64,000 nucleotides of DNA from Rhodopseudomonas_A palustris_F (GCF_000013745.1 NC_007925.1:806001-870000); one strand, 5' to 3'; counted from the stretch's first letter, positions 1 to 9,565 are shown. Notes: a model not told the origin generated them from the sequence alone. Numbers and translations: made by a program.

Positions 1-877
1 GGATGTGGGCGAAGTAGCGCGACTCGACGCGCAACGCGGCGTCGATCGGCAGCAACAGGCCCTCATAGGCGCAGCTCATGATGGCGCGGGCGGCGGGATA
101 GTTGTCGTAGGTTTCGCGGCGATAGATCGCGTTGCCGGCCGGGAAGATCATCATGCCCTGCTTGGAGAACACCGGGCCGCCGGGCAGCTTGAAGCCCTTC
201 TCGTCCCAGGGTGCGATGGCCTTGCCGCCGCCCTTGATCCAATCCTTGGCGGCCTGGATCAAATCCGCCGCCGGCACGATGGCGTCGACGATCTTCGAAG
301 CTTTCGCTTTGGCGAGATTGACCTGCTCGCCCTTCAGCAGCATCTGCATGGCGTCGGCCGGCTGCAGAATGCGCGGCAGCCGCTGGGTGCCGCCGCCGCC
401 CGGGAACAGCCCGACCTTGATCTCCGGCAGGCCGAGTTTGGTCTTCGGATTGTCGGCGGCGATGCGGTGATGGCAGGCCAGCGTCACTTCGAAGCCGCCG
501 CCGAGCGCGAGGCCGTTGATCGCCGCGACCCACGGCTTGCCGGAAGTCTCCAGCTTGCGCAGGATCTGCGACAGCTTACGGCTCTCGTCGAACAACATGT
601 TTTGCGCGGCGTCTTCGCCTTTGGACTTGCGGGCCTCGGCAAACTGCTTGTTCAGAGCTTCCAACATCGCCAGATCGGCGCCGGCGCAGAACGCCTCCTT
701 GCCGGAGGTGATCACCACGCCCTTGACCGCGGCGTCGGCGGTGGTCTGGTCGACGATGGCGCCGAGCTCTTCGATGCTGGTGACGTCCAGCACGTTCATC
801 GAACGGCCGGGACTGTCCCAGGTCAGCAGCGCGATGCCGTCGGCGTCGGTCTCGATCGTGAAATTCTTGAAGGCCAT
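1..877 (-). CDS. FadB/FadJ-type 3-hydroxyacyl-CoA dehydrogenase/enoyl-CoA hydratase, N-terminal part (cut by window edge)
   Basis: Fatty acid beta-oxidation multifunctional protein, of which 292 N-terminal residues are visible; the gene runs off the left edge. The visible part is a crotonase (enoyl-CoA hydratase) domain. It has the oxyanion-hole segment ALGGGFE and the downstream GLPE, the two glutamate-bearing blocks known from FadB, followed by the GLFPGGGGTQRLPR block. The last visible residues (YEGLLLPIDAALRVESRYF) match the linker before the NAD-binding dehydrogenase domain, which should lie outside the window. The ATG at 877 has AGGAG nine bases upstream. It is the third gene of a minus-strand beta-oxidation run after an acyl-CoA dehydrogenase and a thiolase, separated from the thiolase by a palindromic repeat. 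FadB versus FadJ cannot be decided from this half. Confidence 0.9.
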   Translation of the reverse strand, partial: MAFKNFTIETDADGIALLTWDSPGRSMNVLDVTSIEELGAIVDQTTADAAVKGVVITSGKEAFCAGADLAMLEALNKQFAEARKSKGEDAAQNMLFDESRKLSQILRKLETSGKPWVAAINGLALGGGFEVTLACHHRIAADNPKTKLGLPEIKVGLFPGGGGTQRLPRILQPADAMQMLLKGEQVNLAKAKASKIVDAIVPAADLIQAAKDWIKGGGKAIAPWDEKGFKLPGGPVFSKQGMMIFPAGNAIYRRETYDNYPAARAIMSCAYEGLLLPIDAALRVESRYFAHI

Positions 878-930
878 TGGATTTACTCCTTCGATGCCAG
901 CAGCCGATGCGGCGCGGCGGTTGTTTTCTT

Positions 931-1030
931 CCCCCCTCCCCCTTGCGGGGAGGGGTCGGGGGTGGGGGTCCTCGGGGGCAGGGCTCGTGGCTACCCCCCA
1001 CCCCAACCCTCCCCCGCAAGGGGGGAGGGA
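931..1030. repeat. Palindromic repeat, family A
   Basis: Two arms of the type CCCTCCCCCTTGCGGGGAGGG, in opposite orientation, separated by about 45 bases. The element can fold into a long GC-rich cruciform or hairpin. Other copies of the same family are near 15200, 17713, 22364 and, as a variant, 57918. It sits between the thiolase and the FadB-type gene of one operon. Confidence 0.85.
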
Positions 1031-1072
1031 GCAGGCTGCGGCCGTTGCGCAGCCTGCCTCAATTGCAAAGTA

Positions 1073-2281
1073 TCAAACCCGCTCAATGATCGTCGCGGTG
1101 CCCATGCCGCCGCCGATGCACAGCGTCACCAGCGCGGTCGACTTGTCGGTGCGCTCCAATTCGTCGAGCACGGTGCCGAGGATCATCGCGCCGGTGGCGC
1201 CGAGCGGATGGCCGAGCGCGATGGCGCCGCCATTGACGTTGATCTTGTCGTTGTCGATCTCGAACGCCTGGATGAAGCGCAGCACCACCGAGGCGAACGC
1301 TTCGTTGAGTTCGAACAGATCGATGTCGGCCTTGGTCATGCCGGAGCGCGCGAACAGCTTGTTGGTGACGTCGACCGGGCCGGTCAGCATCATCGCCGGC
1401 TCGGAGCCGATATTGACGAAGGCGCGGATTTTCGCGCGAGCCTTGAGGCCGTATTTCGCCCCGGCGTCCTTGCTGCCGAGCAGCACCGCGCCGGCGCCGT
1501 CGACGATGCCGGACGAATTGCCGGCGTGATGCACGTAGTTGATCTTCTCGATTTCCGGATGCGACTGGATCGCCACCGCGTCGAAGCCGCCCATCATGCC
1601 CATCTGCACGAACGACGGCTGCAATTGCCCGAGCGACTGCATCGTCGTGGTCGGACGCATGTGCTCGTCCTTGGCCAAAATGGTGAGGCCGTTGATGTCC
1701 TTGACCGGCACCACGGAGTTGTCGAAACGACCTTCCTCCCAGGATTTCGCGGCGCGCTGCTGGCTCTGCACCGCGTACGCATCCACATCATCGCGCGAAA
1801 AACCATATTTGGTGGCGATCAGGTCGGCGGAGACGCCCTGCGGCATGAAGTAGGAGGGGATCGCCATCGACGGATCCATCGGCCAGGCGCCACCCGAGGC
1901 GCCGATACCGACGCGGCTCATCGATTCGGCGCCGCCGCCGATCACCAACTCGTGCTGCCCGCTCATGATCTGCGCCGCGGCGAAGTTCACCGCGTCGAGA
2001 CCCGAGGCGCAGAACCGGCTGATCTGCACGCCGGGCACGGATTCTCCCAAGCCTGCCTTCAGCGCCGCGAAGCGCGCGATGTCGGAGCCGGCTTCGCCGA
2101 CCGGATCGACCACGCCGAGGATTACGTCGTCGACGGTGTCGACTTGCAGATTGTTGCGTTCCTTCAGCGCCTGCAGCGGCACGGTGGCGAGCGCCAGAGC
2201 GGTCACCTCATGCAGCGCGCCATCCGGCTTGCCGCGGCCGCGGGGGGTGCGAACGTGATCGTAGATAAAGGCCTCGGGCAT
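1073..2281 (-). CDS. Acetyl-CoA C-acyltransferase (FadA-type thiolase)
   Basis: Thiolase of 402 residues that cleaves 3-ketoacyl-CoA in beta-oxidation. Visible motifs are the acylated active-site cysteine in ISRFCASGLD (Cys91), the His block GHPLGATGA, and the C-terminal Cys block LCIGGGMGTA (about Cys388). I place the start at the ATG at 2281, preceded by GGGAGAG, because the reading frame further upstream (to 2377) runs through a palindromic repeat and lacks thiolase similarity. It lies between an acyl-CoA dehydrogenase upstream and a FadB/FadJ-type gene downstream, the usual company of a FadA-type enzyme. A biosynthetic PhaA-type role is less likely in this context but is not excluded by sequence alone. 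Confidence 0.93.
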   Translation of the reverse strand: MPEAFIYDHVRTPRGRGKPDGALHEVTALALATVPLQALKERNNLQVDTVDDVILGVVDPVGEAGSDIARFAALKAGLGESVPGVQISRFCASGLDAVNFAAAQIMSGQHELVIGGGAESMSRVGIGASGGAWPMDPSMAIPSYFMPQGVSADLIATKYGFSRDDVDAYAVQSQQRAAKSWEEGRFDNSVVPVKDINGLTILAKDEHMRPTTTMQSLGQLQPSFVQMGMMGGFDAVAIQSHPEIEKINYVHHAGNSSGIVDGAGAVLLGSKDAGAKYGLKARAKIRAFVNIGSEPAMMLTGPVDVTNKLFARSGMTKADIDLFELNEAFASVVLRFIQAFEIDNDKINVNGGAIALGHPLGATGAMILGTVLDELERTDKSTALVTLCIGGGMGTATIIERV

Positions 2282-2346
2282 TGGTTCTCTCCCGTTTCGG
2301 TCGCAGCCCCGATCGAGCCCGACCAATTGCAAAAATGAGTTTGGGT

Positions 2347-2428
2347 CGTCATTGCGAGGAGCGAAGCGACGAAGCAATCCGGCTCTAACTTCGTGGCCCT
2401 GGATTGCTTCGCTGCGTTCGCAATGACG
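2347..2428. repeat. Palindromic repeat, family F
   Basis: Inverted repeat with arms beginning CGTCATTGCGAGGAGCG and ending CGTTCGCAATGACG, the common CGTCATTGCGAG type of intergenic element in Bradyrhizobium relatives. It fills the space between the acyl-CoA dehydrogenase stop and the thiolase start. Confidence 0.85.
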
Positions 2429-2439
2429 GTGTCACTCGA

Positions 2440-4230
2440 TCAGAATGCCTCCGCAGGCAGTTCCATGACGGTGCCGCAGCCGCTCTCGATCCGGGTCAGA
2501 TGCAGCGCGGTTTCCGGCAGCATCCGCTCCATGAAGAACCGGCCGGTGGTGAGCTTGCTGGTGAGATAGGGAGTGGCGCCGCTGGCGGCAATCTTGTCCT
2601 GGGCGACTTTGACCATCTTCGCCCACATGTAGCCGAAGCCGACCATGCCAAACAGCTTCATGTAATCGGTGGCGCCGGCGCCGGCGTTGTCGGGCTGCGC
2701 CATCGCGTTCATCATCAGCCAGGTGGTGGCCTTCTGCAGATCGCCGAGCGCGCGCGACAGCGGCGCGACAAAAGGCTGCATCGCCGCGTCGGCGCCGTGC
2801 TGTTTGGCGAAAGCGGCGACCTCGGCGAAAAACGCCATCACCGCGCGGCCGCCGTCGCGCGGCAGTTTGCGGCCGACCAGATCGAGCGCCTGAATGCCGT
2901 TGGCGCCCTCGTAGATCATCGCGATACGGGCGTCGCGGACGAACTGCTCCATGCCGTTGTCGGCGATATAACCGTGGCCGCCCCAGACCTGCTGCGCCGA
3001 CACCGCGTTGGCAAAGCCGACGTCGGTCAACACGCCCTTCAGCACCGGCGTCATCAGGCCCATATGGTCGTCGGCGGCCTGGCGCTCTTTGGCGTCTTCG
3101 GAGCGATGCGCGACGTCGCCTTTCAGCGCGGTCCACACCACCATGGCGCGCGCGGCTTCGTTGAAGGCGCGGATGGTGAGCAGCGTGCGGCGGATGTCGG
3201 GATGCACGATGATCGGATCGGCCGGCTTGTCGGTGGCTTTCGCCCCGGTGAGCGAGCGGCCCTGCAGCCGCTCCTGGGCGTAGATCACGGCGTTCTGATA
3301 CGCCACTTCGGATTGCGCGAGGCCCTGCACCGCGACGCCGAGCCGGGCCTCGTTCATCATCACGAACATGCCCTGCATGCCCTTGTTCTCTTCGCCGATC
3401 AGCCAGCCGGTGGCGTCGTCGTAGTTCATCACGCAGGTGGCATTGCCGTGAATGCCCATCTTGTGCTCGATCGCGCCGCAGGTGACGCCATTGCGGCCGC
3501 CGAGCGAGCCGTCGGCATTGACCAGGATCTTCGGCACCACGAACAGCGAGACGCCCTTGATGCCGGCCGGCGCGCCTTCGATCCGCGCCAGCACCAGATG
3601 AATGATGTTCTCGGACAGGTCGTGTTCGCCGGCGGAGATGAAGATCTTGGTGCCGGTGATCTTGTAGCTGCCGTCGGCCTGCTTGATCGCCTTGGTGCGC
3701 AACAGCCCGAGATCGGTGCCGCATTGTGGCTCGGTCAGGTTCATGGTGCCGGTCCATTCGCCGGTCACCATCTTGGGAATGAAGATCGCCTTCTGCTCGG
3801 GCCGGCCATGGACCAAGAGCGCCGCGGTCGCCCCCATGGTGAGGCCGTGATACATCGAGAACGCCATGTTGGCGGAGGTCAGGAATTCGGCCACCGTATG
3901 CGACAGCGTCGAGGGCAGGCCCTGGCCGCCGAATTCTTCGGGCGCCGACAGGCCGAGCCAGCCGCCTTCGGCGACCTGCTTGTAGGCTTCTTTGAAGCCG
4001 GTGGGCGTGGTGACGCGGCCGTCGTCGTGGCGGGTGCAGCCTTCCTTGTCGCCGACCCGGTTCAAGGGCAGCAGCACCTGTTCGCTGAGCTTGGCCGCTT
4101 CATTCAGGATGGCGTCGCGGACGTCGGCCGATGCATCGCTGAACCCCGGGAGATTGTCGTAGCGGTCGATCTGAAACACGTCGTTGAGCAGGAACCCGAC
4201 GTCTTCAAGCGGGGCTTTGTAGCTGGGCAT
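2440..4230 (-). CDS. Acyl-CoA dehydrogenase (FadE-like, 596 aa class)
   Basis: FAD-dependent acyl-CoA dehydrogenase, first step of beta-oxidation. The 596-residue length fits the subclass with the usual N-terminal, middle and C-terminal ACAD domains plus an extra C-terminal helical domain. The block TEPQCGTDLG belongs to the flavin/substrate-binding middle domain. YEGANGIQALDLVGRKL carries the likely catalytic base, Glu441. The start at 4230 has GAGAGGA a few bases upstream. First gene of the minus-strand run dehydrogenase - thiolase - FadB-type protein; the 158-bp gap to the thiolase holds a palindromic repeat. Chain-length preference cannot be read from sequence. Confidence 0.94.
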   Translation of the reverse strand: MPSYKAPLEDVGFLLNDVFQIDRYDNLPGFSDASADVRDAILNEAAKLSEQVLLPLNRVGDKEGCTRHDDGRVTTPTGFKEAYKQVAEGGWLGLSAPEEFGGQGLPSTLSHTVAEFLTSANMAFSMYHGLTMGATAALLVHGRPEQKAIFIPKMVTGEWTGTMNLTEPQCGTDLGLLRTKAIKQADGSYKITGTKIFISAGEHDLSENIIHLVLARIEGAPAGIKGVSLFVVPKILVNADGSLGGRNGVTCGAIEHKMGIHGNATCVMNYDDATGWLIGEENKGMQGMFVMMNEARLGVAVQGLAQSEVAYQNAVIYAQERLQGRSLTGAKATDKPADPIIVHPDIRRTLLTIRAFNEAARAMVVWTALKGDVAHRSEDAKERQAADDHMGLMTPVLKGVLTDVGFANAVSAQQVWGGHGYIADNGMEQFVRDARIAMIYEGANGIQALDLVGRKLPRDGGRAVMAFFAEVAAFAKQHGADAAMQPFVAPLSRALGDLQKATTWLMMNAMAQPDNAGAGATDYMKLFGMVGFGYMWAKMVKVAQDKIAASGATPYLTSKLTTGRFFMERMLPETALHLTRIESGCGTVMELPAEAF

Positions 4231-4558
4231 CTGGTCCTCTCGTGTGGGGCCTTTGGTGAGCCCCGTTTAGGGAAAATTAGGCGGCGCAGCAATCGAAATA
4301 CACATGGCTGCCCTGTCCAAACAGCGGCTTGGGAACTGACAGGCGCCGGCGGGCGACGATCTTCCGTGAGGCGGTATTTTCCTCCCGCTACTAACTTTCC
4401 TGCCTCCGCAAGGTCGCTCTTTAACTCGTTCTTTACCCTAACACGAAAAAGTCGATGCGAGGGCAGACGACCCGCGTCGGATTGGATTGTCTCGTCATGG
4501 GACGCGCGGAGAGGGCTGCGGGGCGCGGGTAGCGCCGGTGCCGGAAGCGGACAAGAGC
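4231..4558. promoter_or_regulatory. Divergent intergenic region with a CtrA-like box
   Basis: Region between the beta-oxidation operon (minus) and the PodJ-like gene (plus). At 4421-4435 it holds TTAA, seven bases, TTTA, one base off the full CtrA consensus TTAA-N7-TTAA. CtrA is the cell-cycle regulator of alphaproteobacteria, and polarity genes are typical targets, so the match is plausible but unproven. I see no tRNA, hairpin terminator or further ORF here. Confidence 0.4.
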
Positions 4559-7500
4559 ATGAATTCGCGCGTATCGTGGAGTGTCGAGGGGATCGAACCG
4601 TCAGTGCGCGAGCGGGCCGAAGCCGCCGCGCGCCGGGCCGGCCTTTCGCTCGGCGACTGGATCAGCGCCCAGGTCGGCGACGTTCCGCCGCAGCTTCGGC
4701 CGCAGGACCCATCGCAGGCGACTGTGCGGCAGTCATCGCCCGGTTTGGCGGAGAAAGATGCCCAGGAGGTCGCCGAAATCCACCAACGGCTGGATTCCAT
4801 CACCCGGCAGATCGAACAGATTTCGCGGCCGGCCGGCCGCGGCGAGCCCGGCGTAGCCCGGCAGCTCAACGACGCCATCTCGCGGCTCGATGCCCGGTTG
4901 TCGCAGATTACCGCACGGCCCGCTCAACGCCCCGATCCGCAGCAATCTCAGCCACAGATCGACCGGGTCGAGCGCGCCGCTGCCGATGTCTATCGCTCGT
5001 CGCCGCCGCTCAGCCCGGTCTCGCTGGATTTTGCGATCGCCGAGATCGCCGCGCGGCAGAACGAGCTCGACGCCGCCGCCAACCAGATCATGCCGCGCCG
5101 CGCCGCGCCGCCGATCGCGCCCGCGATGCCGGCCGCGCCGGATGTGTCCGGGCTGGAACGCCAGTTGCACAAGATCACTACCCAGATCGACGCATTGCAG
5201 CGTCCTGATGCGATCGAGCAATCGATCGCCGCTTTCCGCACCGAGCTCGCCGAGATCCGCCAGACCATCACCGAAGCGATGCCGCGTCGCGCCATCGAAT
5301 CGCTGGAGACCGAGATCCGCTCGCTGGCGCAGCGCATCGACGAGAGCCGGCACAGCGGCATCGATGGCGGTGCGCTGGCCGGGGTCGAGCGCGCGCTGGA
5401 AGAAATCCGTGACGTGCTGCGCTCGTTGACGCCGGCCGAGCAGCTCGCCGGGTTCGACGAGGCGATCCGCAATCTCGGCGGCAAGATCGACATGATCGTC
5501 CGCTCGAGCGGCGATCCTTCGACGCTGCAACAGCTCGAAGGCGCCATAGCGGCGCTGCGCGCCATCGTCTCCAACGTCGCCTCCAACGAGGCGCTGGCGC
5601 GGCTCAGCGAGGACGTCCACACGCTGTCGTCCAAAGTCGACCAGCTCGCCCGGGCCGACAGCCACAGCGATTCCTTCGCCGCCCTCGAACAACGCATCGC
5701 CGCTCTGACCACGACGCTGGAGAACCGCGAACGGCCGGTGCAAAGCGATCCTTCGGCGCAACTGGAAACCGCGCTGCAGGCGTTATCCGATCGGCTCGAT
5801 CATCTGCCGGTCGGCAATGACGGCGCCGCCACTTTCGCGCATCTCGAGCAGCGGGTCAGCTACCTGCTCGAGCGCCTGGAAGCCTCGGCCGAGGCTCGCT
5901 CGCCGAATCTCGGGCGGGTCGAAGAAGGCTTGCAGGACGTGCTGCGTCAGCTCGAACGCCAGCAGGACACCTTCGCCGCGCTGACCGCGGTCAGCCGCAC
6001 CACGTCGCCGGACAACGGTCTGGTCGATACGCTGAAGCGCGAAATCACCGATCTGCGGCTGACGCAGTCGCAAGCCGATCGCCACACCCAGGACTCCCTG
6101 GAAGCGGTGCACAATACGCTCGGCCACGTGGTCGACCGGCTGGCGATGATCGAAGGCGATCTACGCAGCGCGCGCTCCGCGCCGCAGCCGGCTCCGACGC
6201 CGCAGCCGCAGCCCGCAGCAATCCGGCCGATCACGCCGCAGCCCGCGCCGCCGCCCTCGGCGCCCGCGGTCGTGGTACCGCCCCGACCGGAGATGCCGAA
6301 TCCCGCCGCCGCGCATTTCGACGCAGCCCCCCGTCAATTCGCCCCGGTTTCGACGCCGGCCGAGCCGTCGGCGCCGAGTGCCGCGAAGACCATCAAGGAT
6401 ATTTTGAGCCCGAAGCCGGCGCGCGACAGCGTCGCCGCGCCGCCCGAGAAGGCGCCTGCGCGTGCTCCGTCCCGGCTGTCGATCAATCCCGAACTGCCGC
6501 CGGATCATCCGCTAGAGCCCGGCACCCGCCCGCAGGGACGGACCTCACCGTCGGAGCGGATCGCGGCGTCGGAAAGCGCGATCAGCGAGATCCCGGCGCC
6601 GACCCGCGAACAAGTTAGTTCGTCGAACTTCATCGCCGCGGCACGCCGCGCCGCGCAGGCCGCCGCAGCCGCGAGCCAGGTGACCGAGAAGTCGAAATCC
6701 GCCGCCAAATCCGCCGCCAAGTCGGCGGCGAAGCCGGGCGGCAAAACCGGCGCTCCGGGCACGGCGACGCCGAGCGGTGGCAACTCGACGCTGGGTTCGA
6801 AAATTCGCTCGTTGCTGGTCGGGGCCAGCGTGGTGGTGATCGTGCTCGGCACCTTCAAAATGGCGATGACCATGCTCGACGGCGGCCCGTCGCAGCCCGC
6901 CGCCATCGAAAGCGCGGAGCCGGCGCCGTTGCCGCCGCCCAGCAGCGGCGACGCCGCACCGGCGCCTGCCACACCGGCCAACCCGTCGATGACCTCGCCG
7001 ACCCCGATCGACCGGCAATCGTTGTTCGGCCCGGCGCCGGCCGCGCCGGGCGGCAGCCGCGTCGCCGATGCCGACGTCACCGGCACGATTCCGACACCGC
7101 CACCGGCGATTCCGACGGCGCCGCCGAGCGGCCGTGCGGCGACCATGGTGTCGATCCCGGCAAACGAGAAACTGCCGGATGCGATCGGCGGAGCGCAACT
7201 GCGCTTCGCTGCGCTGAAAGGCGATCCCGCCGCGGCCTATGAAATCGGTGTGCGCTACGCCGAAGGCAAAACCGTGCCGGCGAATTTCGACGAGGCCGCG
7301 AAATGGTATGAGCGCGCCGCGCAGGCCGGCATCGTGCCGGCGATCTTCCGGATCGGCACCCTTTATGAAAAGGGTCTCAGCGTGAACAAGGATCTCGGCG
7401 CCGCGCGACGCTACTACATCCTCGCGGCGGAGCGCGGCAACGCCAAGGCGATGCACAATCTCGCGGTGCTGGAAGCCGATGGCGGCGCGCAGGGCGCCAA

Positions 7501-7855
7501 CTACAAGAGCGCCTCGCAATGGTTCCGCAAGGCTGCCGAGCGCGGCGTCGCCGACAGCCAATTCAATCTCGGCATTCTCTATGCGCGCGGCATCGGCGTC
7601 GAGCAGAACCTCGCCGAATCCTACAAATGGTTCAGCCTCGCTGCCGCGCAGGGTGACGCCGATGCCGGCCGTAAGCGCGACGATGTCGCCAAACGGCTCG
7701 ACCCGCAATCGCTGTCGGCCGCCAAATTGGCGATCCAGACCTTCATGCCGGAGCCGCAGCCGGACGACGCGATCAACGTGGCCAGCCCGCCCGGTGGTTG
7801 GGACGGTGCCGGCACTGCTGCCAGGCCCGCGGCGGCCAAGCGCGCGGCGCGGTAA
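4559..7855 (+). CDS. PodJ-like polar localization protein with coiled coil, one TM and Sel1 repeats
   Basis: Protein of 1098 residues. Order of parts: a short basic helical segment (WSVEGIEPSVRERAEAAARRAGLSLGDWI, split here as two helices); a long Gln/Glu/Arg-rich coiled-coil region to about residue 560; a Pro/Ala-rich linker; one hydrophobic helix at about 757-775 (LLVGASVVVIVLGTF); another Pro-rich stretch; and at about 878-1050 tandem Sel1/TPR-like repeats (AAKWYERAAQAG, ARRYYILAAERG, ASQWFRKAAERG, SYKWFSLAAAQG). Cytoplasmic coiled coil, one membrane span and periplasmic Sel1 repeats is the PodJ layout of Caulobacter, but the C-terminal peptidoglycan-binding domain is absent. The ATG at 4559 is chosen because the frame upstream (from 4487) has no family-like sequence; a GTG at 4538 is possible. 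Confidence 0.8.
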   Translation: MNSRVSWSVEGIEPSVRERAEAAARRAGLSLGDWISAQVGDVPPQLRPQDPSQATVRQSSPGLAEKDAQEVAEIHQRLDSITRQIEQISRPAGRGEPGVARQLNDAISRLDARLSQITARPAQRPDPQQSQPQIDRVERAAADVYRSSPPLSPVSLDFAIAEIAARQNELDAAANQIMPRRAAPPIAPAMPAAPDVSGLERQLHKITTQIDALQRPDAIEQSIAAFRTELAEIRQTITEAMPRRAIESLETEIRSLAQRIDESRHSGIDGGALAGVERALEEIRDVLRSLTPAEQLAGFDEAIRNLGGKIDMIVRSSGDPSTLQQLEGAIAALRAIVSNVASNEALARLSEDVHTLSSKVDQLARADSHSDSFAALEQRIAALTTTLENRERPVQSDPSAQLETALQALSDRLDHLPVGNDGAATFAHLEQRVSYLLERLEASAEARSPNLGRVEEGLQDVLRQLERQQDTFAALTAVSRTTSPDNGLVDTLKREITDLRLTQSQADRHTQDSLEAVHNTLGHVVDRLAMIEGDLRSARSAPQPAPTPQPQPAAIRPITPQPAPPPSAPAVVVPPRPEMPNPAAAHFDAAPRQFAPVSTPAEPSAPSAAKTIKDILSPKPARDSVAAPPEKAPARAPSRLSINPELPPDHPLEPGTRPQGRTSPSERIAASESAISEIPAPTREQVSSSNFIAAARRAAQAAAAASQVTEKSKSAAKSAAKSAAKPGGKTGAPGTATPSGGNSTLGSKIRSLLVGASVVVIVLGTFKMAMTMLDGGPSQPAAIESAEPAPLPPPSSGDAAPAPATPANPSMTSPTPIDRQSLFGPAPAAPGGSRVADADVTGTIPTPPPAIPTAPPSGRAATMVSIPANEKLPDAIGGAQLRFAALKGDPAAAYEIGVRYAEGKTVPANFDEAAKWYERAAQAGIVPAIFRIGTLYEKGLSVNKDLGAARRYYILAAERGNAKAMHNLAVLEADGGAQGANYKSASQWFRKAAERGVADSQFNLGILYARGIGVEQNLAESYKWFSLAAAQGDADAGRKRDDVAKRLDPQSLSAAKLAIQTFMPEPQPDDAINVASPPGGWDGAGTAARPAAAKRAAR

Positions 7856-7909
7856 CGCACCGATCGTTCCGCGGCTGCCGCAAACTCGGCGGCGTCGGCC
7901 ACTCGAAAG

Positions 7910-8605
7910 TCAGCCGACCCACACGGTGAACTCGTTGCCGCGGCCTTCGTCGATGTCGAGCGACCGGGAGAAATAACCATTGGCGGGAGCGCGGACGTAA
8001 TCGAGATAGTCCTGCGCAAAGGCATTCTCGCCGAGGATCACAGCGCCGGGCGTTAGCCGGGGCTCGATCAATTTGAGTACCGGCAGGTACAGCGAAAACG
8101 CGCCATCGATCGATAGAACATCAACCTCGCCGCCGACGTCCTCAAGCGTGTCGAGTGCATCGCCCTCGCGGATCTCCACCAGGTCGGCAAGCCCGGCCGC
8201 TTCGAGGTGAGCCCGCGCCCGCGTTACTTTGGTGGGTTCGAGCTCGGAGCCGATCAGCTTTCCGCCGCCATTGTCGCGAAGCGCAGCCGCAAGATAGATC
8301 GTCGAGACCCCCATCGATGTGCCGAACTCGACGATCCGGGTCGCCCTGCGGGCGCGTGCGAGCGCGTAAATGAAACGGCCATAGGCCGGAGAAATCGCCA
8401 GGAAATGATCGGCGTGGCCGCGATACATCGTTCGATAGTTCAACCGCTCCTCGTCGACAAACTTGGCGGCCGCATCCTTCAGCGTTTCACCGGAAGCCTC
8501 AAGCTGCGCCATCAACTTGGTCATCAGGTTGCGGTCTGCGGCGTCGGCCTCTGCGTGGAGTTTGTCGAGCGTCGCTGCGACGCGCGTGCTGCTCAGCAAT
8601 GTCAT
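7910..8605 (-). CDS. Class I SAM-dependent O-methyltransferase
   Basis: 231 residues. The SAM-binding motif I is RIVEFGTSMGVSTIYLAAAL, followed by an acidic residue in GSELEP and a motif IV-like VDVLSIDGAF. This is the pattern of small O-methyltransferases acting on soluble substrates (Methyltransf_24/CmcI-like group). I place the start at the ATG at 8605 with AAGGGA upstream; the longer frame to 9058 runs through the divergent regulator gene. It is transcribed divergently from an AraC-family regulator 135 bp away, which is its likely controller. The substrate is unknown. Confidence 0.85.
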   Translation of the reverse strand: MTLLSSTRVAATLDKLHAEADAADRNLMTKLMAQLEASGETLKDAAAKFVDEERLNYRTMYRGHADHFLAISPAYGRFIYALARARRATRIVEFGTSMGVSTIYLAAALRDNGGGKLIGSELEPTKVTRARAHLEAAGLADLVEIREGDALDTLEDVGGEVDVLSIDGAFSLYLPVLKLIEPRLTPGAVILGENAFAQDYLDYVRAPANGYFSRSLDIDEGRGNEFTVWVG

Positions 8606-8740
8606 GAAAGTCCCTTTCGGTGGTGCGAGACCGTTTCGGCCTCGGCCGTCCGTGTCAGTAAAGGGAGGCCGCGTTGGCGTCATTACGAAGCCGAGACAGA
8701 TTGTTATCCATTTGCGCCAGGCCGTGTGGTAGATCGAACG

Positions 8741-9565
8741 ATGCCCATTCTCACCGACAGCTCCGTTGCCTCCGACTGGATCGAGCCCGACGAGGTCGCG
8801 CGCCCGGTCGTCACCTACGGCATGGCGTCGAACAAAATCGTCACGTTCGAGCTCGACGCGCATCGCCATGCCAAGGGTCAGATCATGCTGGTGCAGCGCG
8901 GCGCGCTCAGTTGCCAAGTGGAGGGCGGATTGTGGATCGTCCCACCGCGCAGCGCGGTCTGGATCCCAAGCCGCGCGCTGCACGCCATCAAGGCGACCGG
9001 CTCGCTCGAAGGCTATAGCGCGTTCGTCGCGGCCGGCTTCGACACCGGCCTGCCGCAACGCTGCTGCACGGTCGCCGTGACCCCGCTGCTACGCGAATTG
9101 CTGTTCCGCGCCGCCCGCTTGCCGCTATTCTACGACGAGGGCGGCGCCAATTCCCGGCTGATGGCGGTGCTGCTCGACGAGATCGCGACCGCGCAGGTCG
9201 AAGACCTGCACCTGCCGATGCCGACCGACGCGCGGCTGTGTGCCTTGGTCGATCTGATGATGGCCGCGCCCGCGGAACGCGGCTCGCTGGAGGGCTGGGC
9301 GCAGCGCGCCGGCCTCAGCGAGCGGACGCTGGTGCGGCTGATCAGCCGCGAAACCGGGATGAGCTTCGGACGTTGGCGCCAGCAACTCGGCGTGATGCTC
9401 GCGGTGCAGTGGCTCGCCGGCGGCGCGTCGATCCAGCAGGTCGCCGCCGACCTCGGCTATGAGAGCGTGCCGAGCTTCGTCACGATGTTCCGCAAGACGC
9501 TCGGCACCTCTCCGGGCAGGTACATGGCGGAGCGTTATTCCGGCCGGTCCTTCGAGTCGCGGTGA
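8741..9565 (+). CDS. AraC-family transcriptional regulator (N-terminal cupin)
   Basis: 274 residues. The N-terminal part (about 20-150) looks like a cupin-type ligand-binding domain (RHAKGQIMLVQRGALSC, PPRSAVWIPSRALH). The C-terminal 100 residues hold two helix-turn-helices, the first in LEGWAQRAGLSERTLVRLISRETG and the second in IQQVAADLGYESVPSFVTMFRKTLGTSPGRY, ending in the AraC signature. The ATG at 8741 is preferred over the far upstream start at 8207, which would overlap the divergent methyltransferase. It probably controls that methyltransferase and itself through the 135-bp shared intergenic region. Confidence 0.88.
   Translation: MPILTDSSVASDWIEPDEVARPVVTYGMASNKIVTFELDAHRHAKGQIMLVQRGALSCQVEGGLWIVPPRSAVWIPSRALHAIKATGSLEGYSAFVAAGFDTGLPQRCCTVAVTPLLRELLFRAARLPLFYDEGGANSRLMAVLLDEIATAQVEDLHLPMPTDARLCALVDLMMAAPAERGSLEGWAQRAGLSERTLVRLISRETGMSFGRWRQQLGVMLAVQWLAGGASIQQVAADLGYESVPSFVTMFRKTLGTSPGRYMAERYSGRSFESR

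Noticed and set aside
5..2338. 777-residue plus-strand frame over the thiolase and FadB-type genes
   Set aside because: Antisense shadow with low-complexity composition that runs through a palindromic repeat; the minus-strand genes have full motifs.
2404..5208. 934-residue plus-strand frame over the acyl-CoA dehydrogenase
   Set aside because: Antisense shadow, and it also crosses the intergenic region and the start of the PodJ-like gene.
8207..8740. Upstream extension of the AraC regulator
   Set aside because: It overlaps the divergent methyltransferase gene and has no similarity to the family.
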